21,190 nt of DNA from contig JAFTIF010000018.1 of NCBI GenBank assembly GCA_017457045.1, positions 1-21,190 on the forward strand. The letters run 5' to 3'. The stretch is from Bacilli bacterium (GTDB taxonomy: Bacteria > Bacillota_I > Bacilli_A > RFN20 > UBA1709). How positions within the stretch are numbered: the first letter of the stretch is position 1; each line of letters begins with the position of its first letter. Positions 6,544 through 15,231 of the stretch are shown here, piece by piece. The notes under the pieces are model-generated. The model was given only the letters and a program-made list of their open reading frames with translations. It was not told where the DNA came from and did no database searches. Made by a program: the position numbers and the translations under genes.

Positions 6544-7449
6544 ATGTTTAATAAATTAGTCGCAATAGAACCTATTAATATCTTTGATAAACATAAAGAA
6601 GAATTAAAGATGTATGCAAAAGAAGTTATTCTATTTCAAGATATGCCTAAAAATGATATTGAAATAATAAATAGAATCGCTGATGCTGATGCAGTCTTAT
6701 TATCTTACACTTCATCTATCAGTTCTTATGTTTTAGAACATGTCAAAAATGTCAAATATATTGGAATGTGTTGTTCATTATATTCAATAGAATCCGCAAA
6801 TGTTGATATTAAAAAAGCTAACGAATTAGGCATCACAGTAACTGGAGTAAGAGATTATGGTGATGAAGGTGTAGCTGAATACATCATCCATGAACTAGTT
6901 GAATTTTTACAAGGATATAAAGAATACAAATGGGACACGATTGGGCATGAAATAACAGGACTTAAATGTGGAGTTATAGGTCTAGGAACAAGTGGCACAC
7001 TTATTGCAAAAACACTTAAATTCTTTAAAGCAGATGTATCATATTATAGTAGAACTCGTAAGCCAAACCTTGAAGAAGAATTGCAGATAACTTATAAAGA
7101 TTTAAACTCTTTATGTAAAGACTCTGAAGCAATATTCTTAGCACTTAATAAAAATGTTTTCCTATTACAAAAAGAACAATTCGACTTAATGAAAGGAAAA
7201 AGAATTTTATTTAACACTTCAATAGGACCAGGTTTTGATGTCGATGCATTAAAGAATTGGTTAAAAGAAAATAACCATTATTTCTTCGGAGATACGCTTG
7301 CTACAGCGGGAGATGAATCTATTTGGAAGTTGCCTAACACCTTTACAATCAATAGATCATCTGGAGGAAAAACATACCAAGCTTATCTTAGACTTGGCGA
7401 AAAAGTTATCAATAATATTAAAGATTTTCAAAATAAAAAATCATCCTAA
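6544..7449 (+). CDS. D-2-hydroxyacid dehydrogenase-fold NAD-binding protein with altered active site
   Basis: 301 residues from ATG 6544. AAGGA at 6529-6533 is well placed for it, while an in-frame GTG at 6535 lies too close. It has the D-isomer 2-hydroxyacid dehydrogenase architecture: N-terminal part of the substrate domain (1-100), VAEYIIHELVEFL (110-122), then the Rossmann core with GLGTSG (146-151) and the conserved (R/K)ILFNTS strand (220-226). The catalytic positions differ. The family's NTxRG Arg is Ile227 (NTSIG), and the C-terminal TPH motif reads NRSSGG (270-275), with no His. The catalytic Glu is not clear either. The protein probably still binds NAD(P), but normal hydride transfer to 2-oxo acids is doubtful; it may act on another substrate or be regulatory. 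It ends inside a shared terminator with the convergent lipoprotein gene. Confidence 0.82.
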   Translation: MFNKLVAIEPINIFDKHKEELKMYAKEVILFQDMPKNDIEIINRIADADAVLLSYTSSISSYVLEHVKNVKYIGMCCSLYSIESANVDIKKANELGITVTGVRDYGDEGVAEYIIHELVEFLQGYKEYKWDTIGHEITGLKCGVIGLGTSGTLIAKTLKFFKADVSYYSRTRKPNLEEELQITYKDLNSLCKDSEAIFLALNKNVFLLQKEQFDLMKGKRILFNTSIGPGFDVDALKNWLKENNHYFFGDTLATAGDESIWKLPNTFTINRSSGGKTYQAYLRLGEKVINNIKDFQNKKSS

Positions 7450-7465
7450 ATTTTAGGATGATTTT
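7437..7465. terminator. Bidirectional terminator between convergent genes
   Basis: AAAATCATCCTAAA (7437-7450) pairs with TTTAGGATGATTTT (7452-7465) in a 14-bp perfect stem with a one-base centre. It overlaps the last codons of the rightward gene and lies four bases from the stop of the leftward lipoprotein gene, with T-rich sequence on either exit. Confidence 0.88.
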
Positions 7466-7468
7466 CTT

Positions 7469-10400
7469 TTATTTTGGGGTTCTAAAATATAAAGTAGTAT
7501 CTTCTTCGAACTCGAATCTAAATGTTATATCATCTGGTATTTCTCCACCAGCATAATAGTCAAAAATTCTCTTATCAACATCTTCTCCATCTTTTGTTAA
7601 AGAAATAATCATATCTCTAACATAATATTGATAACTATAATGGAATGAATAATACATATTTAAAATATTAATAATACATTCACCTTTTTTAACGATGAAT
7701 TGATTTTCATATGAACGACCAATGATATCACCATTTTCTAATGTGTCACGATTACCACCATACAAATTCAAACAATCGTAACATTCGCATTCAATTGTAA
7801 TTGTTACATAATCTTCAGGTTTATATGTGTATTCTTTATATACACCAGGGCCAAGGATTGAAGTCGAATCAACTTTGTTTCCATTTTCATCTACTACATA
7901 TGAAATATAACCAAATTCAGGATTTAAATAACTATATAAGTTATTAGCAGCGTATTCAATGTTTAAATAAATTTCTGTAGTTACTTCTCCTTCATATGGG
8001 TCATTGTATGTAAATGTAGCTTTATCAGCTAATTTAGTTTTACAATATATTACTAAATTGTCTGTTACTTCAATTTTATAATATCCATCTTCCTTGATAA
8101 CAGGTGCAGGAATTGTTAATTCTTCATCTAAATAATAACCAGTAACGACATATTGATCAAATCCAGTCATTAAGTTAATATAATCACCTAAATAACCAAA
8201 GTCATGTGCTGTATAATAATCAGCATAATGAATTGTTACTGGGAAAATATTAGGATCTTTAATTATTTCACAATAAATCTTATCTCCATCTTTTAATAAA
8301 TGATGTGGTTCATAACGAGTTCCTTTGTCTTCACCTAAGTATACATTGTATTCAACAGGCATTCCCATAAATGCTTCTCTATGAACTTCTGATAAATATT
8401 CATACACTCTATGAGAACCTTCATCAGATTCATCAATTAATGCTAACTTAAAGCCTTTTCCATCATGTCCCTCGATTCCACAATCACAGTAAACTGTAAC
8501 AGTTCCTTTTACTTTTGCATAAAGTTCAGGAATTTCAAAGTATGCAGATTCTTCACCAAAATAGAATGGATCTGTATATTCCTTGTTTGTGTAGAATTGA
8601 GGGAAATAATTATAAATATAACCATAGTCACAATCTTTAACAGCTTCTGCTAATGAATTGAATTTTCCTTCGATTCCATTAGGATGTAAGAAACAACCAC
8701 AATTAACCTTTAATTTATATTCACAAATTTCTTTTCTTCCATAGATTGTAAAGTCTTCATAATGATATTCATATTCGTTATTTAATTCTTCTGTAAATTC
8801 AGGGTCTAAATAATATTTAATATCATAAATTTTTTCATCTATATTTATTTGGTGTTTATAATAACACTCTCCAAACCAATAATAATATGAATTATGCATT
8901 TCTTGACAAGAAGGATCACAGATAATTGTTACTGTTGGATGATTTTTATATCCTACATAAACTGTATCTATTCCTTTTAATGATGTAATTTTTGTTGTTC
9001 TTGAATCATCTTTATAGAATTCAAATAATGAAACAAAGTCATAACTTGTTGAATGCCAATAGATACTATTAAATATTTGGTCTTGGAATTTTGGTCTTCC
9101 AACAATATCTTTTTTACCTACATATTGATCCCAATCATAATTCAATAAATCAAAATCTTCTGGTAAAACGAATCTTTCATGTGTTCCATCATAGAATACA
9201 AATGTTACTTCTTTAGCAGGAGTCCATTTAAGATAAATTGTATCTCCATCTTTTAATAATGTATCTTTTGTAAATGGAATTGTATATGCTTTATCCATAT
9301 AGAAGCCACTTACCATCATGTTATTATGCATTCCACTATACTCTTGAGTAATAATGTCATATAGTTGTTCTTGTTCCATATAGTATTCACGGTAACTTTC
9401 ACCTGTTTTATCATCTGGTGAATCTACTTTAACATTAACTCTTGTATCTAAAACCCAATTGAAGTAAATTGAACTGTCTTCGTGAATTTCAAATCCATCA
9501 GCTAATTCGCTTAAATCTTCTTTTAATGATATTTGATTACACATATAGCCTTCTAACTCATGTTTATATGTCCATACCCAATACCATCCACCTTTAGGAA
9601 CGATGATTTCATTATATTCACCTTTATGTAAATCACAGCCACAGTATTCTTTTACTTTAACTGTTTCAATATATGAAGTATGAGAATAAATATCAATAAC
9701 TAAATCTTCATAGAACTTACCACTACTTAAATGATCAAATACCATTTGAGGAATATAAGCTTCACCTTCATCTTTATTAGGTGATTTAAACCAACCTATA
9801 ATTTCTTTTCCTTCCTCAAATAATCTAAACGGATGAATCATTCCATCTTTAGTAACTTCAAAATGTTTAACTTTATTTAATTCATTAAATGTAATATCTT
9901 TATATGTAATAACTTCACCTTTACATTCTTTACAGTCACAATGAACATTTAAAGTGAATTCATATACTTCTAATATTTCCTCTAAGTTACCATAATTTGC
10001 AGCATAGATTTCTACAGTATCATTGATAACATAATCAGTTTCAATTAGTTGTGTCATTTCTTTATCTAAATAATAACCGCCAAAAGTTTCTCTTATGTTT
10101 TCATGGAACTTAGCAATATTTTCTACTTCTAATAATTTAGTTCCTGCTTTAACATCATATCTTCCTTGATCAGCAGCATAATTTTCTTCACCTTTTCTAA
10201 TTTCTAAAATATAGAAATAAACAAAGATTTTCTTACTAAACTTTGATTTATCAATACTTACTTTTTCACAAGTTGTTTCAATTTTATAAGTTTCTTTTTC
10301 TTTTCCATAAGTATATGTTAATTCAGTAAGAATTCCATCTTTAACAACTGCACTAACCTTAACATCAGAATCTAATAATGAAATAGAATATGTTGAAGTT

Positions 10401-11491
10401 GTTCCAGATGTTTTAACACTGACTTCTTTAATGTTCGAAATTAAACCATTTAAAGATAATGGATCACGATAATTATCTTCACTTATTTTTTCATTATAGT
10501 AAGTCATATCACTATAGTCATAATAAATATCACCATCAATGACATAATCCATCTTACCATTTGTTTTTGAATAATAATACGCTCCATTAGAAATATCATA
10601 ACCCATTTCATAAGTATTCTTTTCATATGATGCGGTAATTGTTAATGCTTTAGCATCAAGAGTATTTTCAAGCACATCAATAATCGCTTTTGCTTCACCT
10701 GTCAATTCAATCCATTTAGCATACAACTCATAGTTTTTAGGATTATTAACATCTATGCATTCTATTTTTTCACCACTAAATGATGAACTTTCATACCAAC
10801 CTTCAAAAATAAATCCTGATTTAGCTGGATCATTAAAGTAATAACTACCAATTCCTATATTATAAGAATCAAGTGCGTCTTCTAATTCACCACCATTTAG
10901 ATGATATGTAATAGTATATGTAACATAGTTTGCTACTAATTTAACTTCAATGTTATCTTCAACCATTGAATCGAGTTTTGCTTCATATTCCCATGAATAA
11001 GTAACACCTGTTTTATTTTCAAAACTTGGGAACAATGAATTTTCAAAAATAGTTCCCTTAGGAACATAGATTTCCTTAATTAAACTTCCATCATGATTAG
11101 TAAAAGTAATTATGAAACCTTCATTTTTATTATTTTCATCACCTTTAAAATATTCATTTGATGCTTCATATTCTATTTGTCCATTATAGTAATAATAAAC
11201 ATTAACAACATATCTTCCTTCATAAAGTGGAAGTGTATTTAAATCAAAAGATGATTCGTTTACGTCGTACACTTTACCATCTATTTCAACTTTAATATCT
11301 CCACCTTCAAAGTTTTTAAAATTAAATCTTCCTAGTTCATCAAATTCACAAACAAAGGCCTCTTTATATGAAGATTGTATTCCTTGGCTTCCAGATCCTC
11401 CACTTTGGGAAGAACCAGGAGAAAAAATGCCACATGAAGCTAGAAATAATGCACTAAAGAATAAAACTAAACTAGTCAAAAACTTTTTCAT
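7469..11491 (-). CDS. Very large surface lipoprotein with InlB-like repeats and CxC...(C/H) clusters
   Basis: 1340 residues. A lipoprotein signal (MKKF, hydrophobic 5-18, lipobox LASC with Cys20) is followed by a Ser/Gly linker (24-41). Residues about 125-190 and 191-260 resemble InlB/Flg_new-type beta repeats (YTITYHLNGG ... GWYES ... LYAKW). Residues 264-420 form a different beta-rich domain that I do not recognise. From about 510 to the end run about ten units of 71-99 residues, each opening with a beta strand and most including a GYYLDxxxTxP-like segment and a final IY strand. Six carry a Cys cluster: C518/C520/C523, C617/C619/H622, C858/C862/H866, C931/C933/H936, C1002/C1004/H1009, C1235/C1237/C1240. 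Tyr, Glu and Asp are abundant. It is probably anchored on the outer face of the membrane, with an adhesive or metal-binding role as inference. No catalytic domain or sortase motif is seen. Confidence 0.85.
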   Translation of the reverse strand: MKKFLTSLVLFFSALFLASCGIFSPGSSQSGGSGSQGIQSSYKEAFVCEFDELGRFNFKNFEGGDIKVEIDGKVYDVNESSFDLNTLPLYEGRYVVNVYYYYNGQIEYEASNEYFKGDENNKNEGFIITFTNHDGSLIKEIYVPKGTIFENSLFPSFENKTGVTYSWEYEAKLDSMVEDNIEVKLVANYVTYTITYHLNGGELEDALDSYNIGIGSYYFNDPAKSGFIFEGWYESSSFSGEKIECIDVNNPKNYELYAKWIELTGEAKAIIDVLENTLDAKALTITASYEKNTYEMGYDISNGAYYYSKTNGKMDYVIDGDIYYDYSDMTYYNEKISEDNYRDPLSLNGLISNIKEVSVKTSGTTSTYSISLLDSDVKVSAVVKDGILTELTYTYGKEKETYKIETTCEKVSIDKSKFSKKIFVYFYILEIRKGEENYAADQGRYDVKAGTKLLEVENIAKFHENIRETFGGYYLDKEMTQLIETDYVINDTVEIYAANYGNLEEILEVYEFTLNVHCDCKECKGEVITYKDITFNELNKVKHFEVTKDGMIHPFRLFEEGKEIIGWFKSPNKDEGEAYIPQMVFDHLSSGKFYEDLVIDIYSHTSYIETVKVKEYCGCDLHKGEYNEIIVPKGGWYWVWTYKHELEGYMCNQISLKEDLSELADGFEIHEDSSIYFNWVLDTRVNVKVDSPDDKTGESYREYYMEQEQLYDIITQEYSGMHNNMMVSGFYMDKAYTIPFTKDTLLKDGDTIYLKWTPAKEVTFVFYDGTHERFVLPEDFDLLNYDWDQYVGKKDIVGRPKFQDQIFNSIYWHSTSYDFVSLFEFYKDDSRTTKITSLKGIDTVYVGYKNHPTVTIICDPSCQEMHNSYYYWFGECYYKHQINIDEKIYDIKYYLDPEFTEELNNEYEYHYEDFTIYGRKEICEYKLKVNCGCFLHPNGIEGKFNSLAEAVKDCDYGYIYNYFPQFYTNKEYTDPFYFGEESAYFEIPELYAKVKGTVTVYCDCGIEGHDGKGFKLALIDESDEGSHRVYEYLSEVHREAFMGMPVEYNVYLGEDKGTRYEPHHLLKDGDKIYCEIIKDPNIFPVTIHYADYYTAHDFGYLGDYINLMTGFDQYVVTGYYLDEELTIPAPVIKEDGYYKIEVTDNLVIYCKTKLADKATFTYNDPYEGEVTTEIYLNIEYAANNLYSYLNPEFGYISYVVDENGNKVDSTSILGPGVYKEYTYKPEDYVTITIECECYDCLNLYGGNRDTLENGDIIGRSYENQFIVKKGECIINILNMYYSFHYSYQYYVRDMIISLTKDGEDVDKRIFDYYAGGEIPDDITFRFEFEEDTTLYFRTPK
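7472..9952 (-). repeat. Tandem degenerate repeat region coding about ten ~72-99-residue beta units
   Basis: Within the lipoprotein, unit starts fall near residues 514, 613, 686, 761, 853, 926, 997, 1084, 1157 and 1229. Units were aligned by eye on the opening strand (for example LNVHCDC, LKVNCGC, VTVYCDC, ITIECEC, VTIHYAD) and the following GYYLDEELTIP-like segment. Copies are diverged at DNA level, so this is an old protein-level array, not a recent expansion. Confidence 0.65.
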
Positions 11492-11530
11492 TATGATTCC
11501 CCATTTCTTTTATGAATTTATTGTATCACA

Positions 11531-11565
11531 ATAAAAAAATAAAACCTACTATTAAAGTAAGTTTT
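11531..11565 (-). terminator. Terminator of the acyltransferase gene
   Basis: 11541-11549 pairs with 11557-11565 (9 bp in the RNA with one G-U), loop of seven, followed on the minus strand by TATTTTTTTAT. It lies 8 bp after the TAG of the 11573-12829 gene and before the start of the lipoprotein gene. Confidence 0.8.
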
Positions 11566-11572
11566 ATCATTT

Positions 11573-12829
11573 CTATTTATTCAAGTGTTTTTGATAAATT
11601 GCTTCAGTTGCGAAACCCAATTTAGTTATCACATCTTTTCCTGTAGGATAACAGAAGTAACAATCGTCTTCAGTATTAATAACAAAGCAATCAAATGGTT
11701 TAATATGAACATGGTCATATTCAATGTGAAGACTATTTGCTTCTAAAGGTGTTCGAATAATTCGATAATCTTGACCACGATAAAATCCTTCTAATACCCA
11801 ACCTTCTATAGGATTATGTCTTACTTTTGCCTTTCCTAACTTCATAACTTTATTAGTTCTAGGTAAAGAATATACTTCAACTTCATCCTCAAAAGAATAT
11901 GTTCCTTCATTAACTTCTTTGATTACATTACTTTTTTCCCATTCAAACCAATCAGGTAAATGAGAAAATTCTGTATTTCCATCTAATGCCGACAAAGTTC
12001 CATCCTCATTGAGATTCCATCTTTTATTACAATGTGTACAATAAATCTCTGTCCCTTTCGATTCCATCATATGCTCCTTATGACAATTAGGGCATTGATA
12101 TAATATCTTATTAAGTTTTTCAGCTCTAAAATCTTCGCTGATCTTAATATTATTTTCTAATTGATATTTGTAATCATCATAAACAAACGCTTCACGAATT
12201 ACTTTATCAATTTCATTAACGCTCATAGAAAGCACTTGTTCTTTTGTTAAAACTTTAGTAATAGTTGTATATAATGGGACTTTTCTTGTTTTTCTAAAAT
12301 TCCAGAAAGGTGATCTTAAGTGATTTCCATGATGAATTATAACTACTACAGGTACTTTAGCAAGTTTTACTAATTTAGCTAAAGAATCAGGAATATATGA
12401 AGTTATTCCACATGGAGAATATCGAGCTTCAGGATATATTCCAACTATATCTCCTCTTTTTAATGCATATAAAATAGATTTAATTAAGTGTAAGTCATTA
12501 GAAAACTTTCTTGTACAAATTCCACCTATTAACCTCATTAGCCAAGCTCTTCCAATATATCCATCAATATTAATTACATTATTTACTCTTCTTGGATATA
12601 AGCCAACACTCGCTAACATAAAATCAACAAAATACATATGATTACTTAACATCAAATATGGACCATCTAAATCTTCCATATTTTTCTTTTCAATCTTATA
12701 TTTTGTTGAACTAAGAACTATCTTAGATAAAAAATATATTAGCCAAGTCAAAAAGAACAATTGACGTCTTGGATAAACAGCTGTGTTATATCGTTTCTTG
12801 TTTTTATAATTTACTTCAATTCGTTCCAT
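11573..12829 (-). CDS. PlsC-type acyltransferase fused to a zinc ribbon and an unknown C-terminal domain
   Basis: 418 residues. The acyltransferase domain covers about 20-200. NHMYFVD gives the HxxxxD motif (His64, Asp69), and IYPEARYS (131-138) occupies the place of the usual EGTRS motif with Glu134 and Arg136. A hydrophobic segment (about 25-40) should tether it to the membrane. 1-Acylglycerol-3-phosphate acyltransferases make phosphatidic acid from lysophosphatidic acid and acyl-ACP or acyl-CoA. After a helical linker comes a zinc ribbon, CPNC (246-249) and CTHC (264-267), then about 140 residues (about 280-418) rich in beta strands that I do not recognise. Ordinary PlsC proteins are about 200-250 residues, so the C-terminal half is an addition that may sense, dock or select substrate. 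ATG 12829 is preceded by GTGGGGA. Divergent from the 12941 hydrolase. Confidence 0.85.
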   Translation of the reverse strand: MERIEVNYKNKKRYNTAVYPRRQLFFLTWLIYFLSKIVLSSTKYKIEKKNMEDLDGPYLMLSNHMYFVDFMLASVGLYPRRVNNVINIDGYIGRAWLMRLIGGICTRKFSNDLHLIKSILYALKRGDIVGIYPEARYSPCGITSYIPDSLAKLVKLAKVPVVVIIHHGNHLRSPFWNFRKTRKVPLYTTITKVLTKEQVLSMSVNEIDKVIREAFVYDDYKYQLENNIKISEDFRAEKLNKILYQCPNCHKEHMMESKGTEIYCTHCNKRWNLNEDGTLSALDGNTEFSHLPDWFEWEKSNVIKEVNEGTYSFEDEVEVYSLPRTNKVMKLGKAKVRHNPIEGWVLEGFYRGQDYRIIRTPLEANSLHIEYDHVHIKPFDCFVINTEDDCYFCYPTGKDVITKLGFATEAIYQKHLNK

Positions 12830-12940
12830 ATTAAAAATTCCCCACTAATTAAAGTTTACTTTATTTTAATTATTCAAACAACAAAATTCGACAAGCGAAG
12901 AAAAATATGATATTTTATTTGTTGTAAAGAAGGCGATTAT

Positions 12941-13879
12941 ATGGAATGGTATTATATTGTATTAATTGTTTTAGGTTCTTTAATTGTTTTAGTTTTATTA
13001 ACATCTTTAGTATGCTTCTTCATGACTTTCTACTCAAATAGACATGCCAAAAGGGATGAAGTATTCTTACCAAAAGGAGAAGAATATGTAAAATATAGAC
13101 CTACAATTGTAAAAGACATCGAAGATGCAAGAAAAATGAATTATGTTGAAATGAGCATTAAATCTTTTGATGGATTAACATTAAAAGGAAGATATTACGA
13201 GCTTGAAAAAGGTTTACCTATGGAAATTATGATGCATGGATATAGAGGCACTGGAGAAAGAGATTTAAGTACAGGCATCAAACGTGCTCATTTATGTAAA
13301 CGAAATGCATTAGTAATTGATCAAAGAGCAAGTGGTCATAGTGAAGGTCATGTAATTACATTTGGAATCAAAGAAAGTAAAGACTGTTTAAGTTGGATTA
13401 ATCACTGTGTTGAATACTTTGGAAAAGATGTAAAAATATTAATCACAGGTATTTCAATGGGAGCTGCTACTGTTATGAATGCCTCCTCTTATGACTTACC
13501 AAGTAATGTTGTAGGCATACTTGCTGATTGTGGATATGACTCAGCAAAAAATATAATTATCAAAACAATTAAAGAAATGAAACTTCCGCCTAAAATCTTT
13601 TACCCATTTGTCAAACTAGGTGCAAGACTATATGGAGGATTTGATTTAGAAGAAATTTCTCCATTAGAAGCTATTAAAAAATGTAAACTTCCAATCATAT
13701 TTATGCACGGAACAAAAGATAGTATTGTTCCAGCATACATGTCAAAAAATGTATATGACTTGTGTCAAAGCAAAAAAAGACTCGTTTATATTGAAGGTTC
13801 AGATCATGGCATTGCTTATTTAGTTGATCCCGAAAAATATGTAAGTGAACTAGAAGATTTCTTTAGTTATACAAAATAA
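12941..13879 (+). CDS. Membrane-anchored alpha/beta hydrolase
   Basis: 312 residues. An N-terminal membrane helix (about 4-30) with a following basic stretch suggests an anchored protein. The alpha/beta hydrolase core is complete: oxyanion segment MMHGYRG (97-103), nucleophile elbow GISMGA with Ser172, HGTKDSIVP with Asp260, and GSDHG with His289. The RASGHSEG segment (129-136) is typical of the S9/S33-like family often annotated as alpha/beta hydrolase or serine aminopeptidase-like. The substrate is unknown. AGAAGGCGAT precedes the ATG. It resembles the second hydrolase at 14342-15220 in several motifs. It ends in a strong bidirectional terminator. Confidence 0.9.
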   Translation: MEWYYIVLIVLGSLIVLVLLTSLVCFFMTFYSNRHAKRDEVFLPKGEEYVKYRPTIVKDIEDARKMNYVEMSIKSFDGLTLKGRYYELEKGLPMEIMMHGYRGTGERDLSTGIKRAHLCKRNALVIDQRASGHSEGHVITFGIKESKDCLSWINHCVEYFGKDVKILITGISMGAATVMNASSYDLPSNVVGILADCGYDSAKNIIIKTIKEMKLPPKIFYPFVKLGARLYGGFDLEEISPLEAIKKCKLPIIFMHGTKDSIVPAYMSKNVYDLCQSKKRLVYIEGSDHGIAYLVDPEKYVSELEDFFSYTK

Positions 13880-13908
13880 AAAAAGTAAGGTAATTTCCTT
13901 ACTTTTTT
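13879..13908. terminator. Bidirectional terminator between convergent units
   Basis: GTAAGG (13885-13890) and CCTTAC (13897-13902) with loop TAATTT, flanked by A6 before and T6 after, which also pair. It terminates the rightward hydrolase gene and the leftward Nudix operon. Confidence 0.9.
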
Positions 13909-13930
13909 ATTTTTCATTATAGTTAACTCT

Positions 13931-14323
13931 TTATTTCAAATATCCTTTTAAATATTTAATAATTGGACCATCTGCAGGAACAAAAGTTAATTTATCAAAA
14001 TCATCTACGCCACACCATATAGCGTCACTATGTTCCATTAATTCTAACTTACCTTCTACTACTTCGCATTCATACAATCTTAATGTGACATTATAAATAG
14101 GATAATCATGATTCACTGTTAATAAAAGTTTTCCAACGTTTATTTTTGTATTTAGTTCTTCTATAATCTCTCTTTTTAAAGCTTGATCAAAGGTTTCGTT
14201 CGCTTCAATCTTTCCTCCTGGAAACTCAAAATGTCCAGCTAAATATTTACCCTCAGGTCTTTTACATACAAAGACCTTTTTATCTTTTATAATAGCAGCT
14301 GCTACTACTTCAATGTGTTTCAT
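13931..14323 (-). CDS. Nudix hydrolase, MutT-like nucleoside-triphosphate pyrophosphatase
   Basis: 130 residues, the usual size of MutT-like enzymes. The Nudix box spans 37-59: Gly37, Glu43, then REIIEEL with Arg51, Glu52, Glu55 and Glu56 for metal binding. The Gly usually found two residues after EE is Asn58, a mild change. FEFPGGK (32-38) and AIWCGVDDFDKLTF fit the MutT/CTP-pyrophosphohydrolase group, which hydrolyses oxidised or non-canonical (d)NTPs to monophosphates. The exact substrate cannot be fixed. GAGGT lies before ATG 14323. It is the last gene of the three-gene operon, 18 bp after the hydrolase stop. Confidence 0.9.
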   Translation of the reverse strand: MKHIEVVAAAIIKDKKVFVCKRPEGKYLAGHFEFPGGKIEANETFDQALKREIIEELNTKINVGKLLLTVNHDYPIYNVTLRLYECEVVEGKLELMEHSDAIWCGVDDFDKLTFVPADGPIIKYLKGYLK

Positions 14324-14341
14324 AAATAATACCTCATAAAA

Positions 14342-15220
14342 CTATAAATTTTCATCTAAAAATTCTTTAATTGTATTTTGGTATAGTTCAGTTTGCTTAT
14401 ACATTCCATTACCATGATTACAACCAGGCAAAATAATAATTTCAGTTTTATTAGGATTAACATTTTTAATAGCATTAAATAATTCTTCTAAATGCTCTTC
14501 ACTACCTGCAGATAATAAAATAGGATACTTACTATTTGTCACAGTATTTATTCTTTCGAATTCTTCTACATCATATCCGAATTCTTTTTTAAATCTATTA
14601 ATTGCATGTGCAGAAACCTTCTTATAATCTTTTTTAAATACCGCTTGTGATACTCCTTCAAAAAATCCTTTTATGCTAGGACTTGGAGCATCTGCAATCA
14701 AGCATTTAACATTTCTTAATTCGTGTTTGGATAAATCTAATACAATACCTCCACCCATACTCAAACCATGAACAATGATTTTTCCATTAGGATTAATTTC
14801 ATTCACTTTATTAATCCAAGAAATCATATCCAAGTGTTCTAATGCTCCAAAGGAAATATATTTACCTTCACTTAAACCATGTGCTCTTTGATAAGGTATC
14901 AAAACATTTATTCCTAAAGACAAATAAAATAGTCCAGGAAAAGCCCATTCTCGTTCAGCGTGGCTTGTATATCCATGAACACAAATAACTGTAATATCGC
15001 TGTTATTTGGATAATAAATGCCCTTTAATTTTAAACCATCATCACTTGTTATTTCTAATACTTCATGATTCTTAGTTTTAATATTTTCTAAAGAGTCATG
15101 AACTGTTTTAATGGTGTTATACCATGAGTCTGTCTCGGGAACCATTTTATATGCATTATCGATATTAGGTCTACCTAATAACTTACTAAATAAAATATTT
15201 GCTTTAAATTTTTCAAACAT
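14342..15220 (-). CDS. Cytoplasmic alpha/beta hydrolase
   Basis: 292 residues from ATG 15220. A GTG nine bases upstream overlaps the ribosome site AAGGGTGA and is not preferred. Motifs, numbered from ATG: VCVHGYTSH (79-87) for the oxyanion hole, RAHGLSEG (112-119), GLSMGG with Ser154, and GCNHG with His269. The acid member is not in the usual Gly-x-x-Asp form: SAGSEEHLEEL (237-247) puts Glu where Asp is expected. No signal peptide or anchor is seen, unlike the 12941 protein with which it shares the HGY, RAxGxSEG and xFG segments, so the two look like paralogues. Middle gene of the methyltransferase-hydrolase-Nudix operon, 11 bp after the methyltransferase stop. Substrate unknown. Confidence 0.87.
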   Translation of the reverse strand: MFEKFKANILFSKLLGRPNIDNAYKMVPETDSWYNTIKTVHDSLENIKTKNHEVLEITSDDGLKLKGIYYPNNSDITVICVHGYTSHAEREWAFPGLFYLSLGINVLIPYQRAHGLSEGKYISFGALEHLDMISWINKVNEINPNGKIIVHGLSMGGGIVLDLSKHELRNVKCLIADAPSPSIKGFFEGVSQAVFKKDYKKVSAHAINRFKKEFGYDVEEFERINTVTNSKYPILLSAGSEEHLEELFNAIKNVNPNKTEIIILPGCNHGNGMYKQTELYQNTIKEFLDENL

Positions 15221-15231
15221 AAAAATCACCC

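Noticed and set aside
8465..8653. Short plus-strand frame inside the lipoprotein gene
   Set aside because: Antisense to a continuous 1340-codon frame, with no ribosome site or recognisable product.
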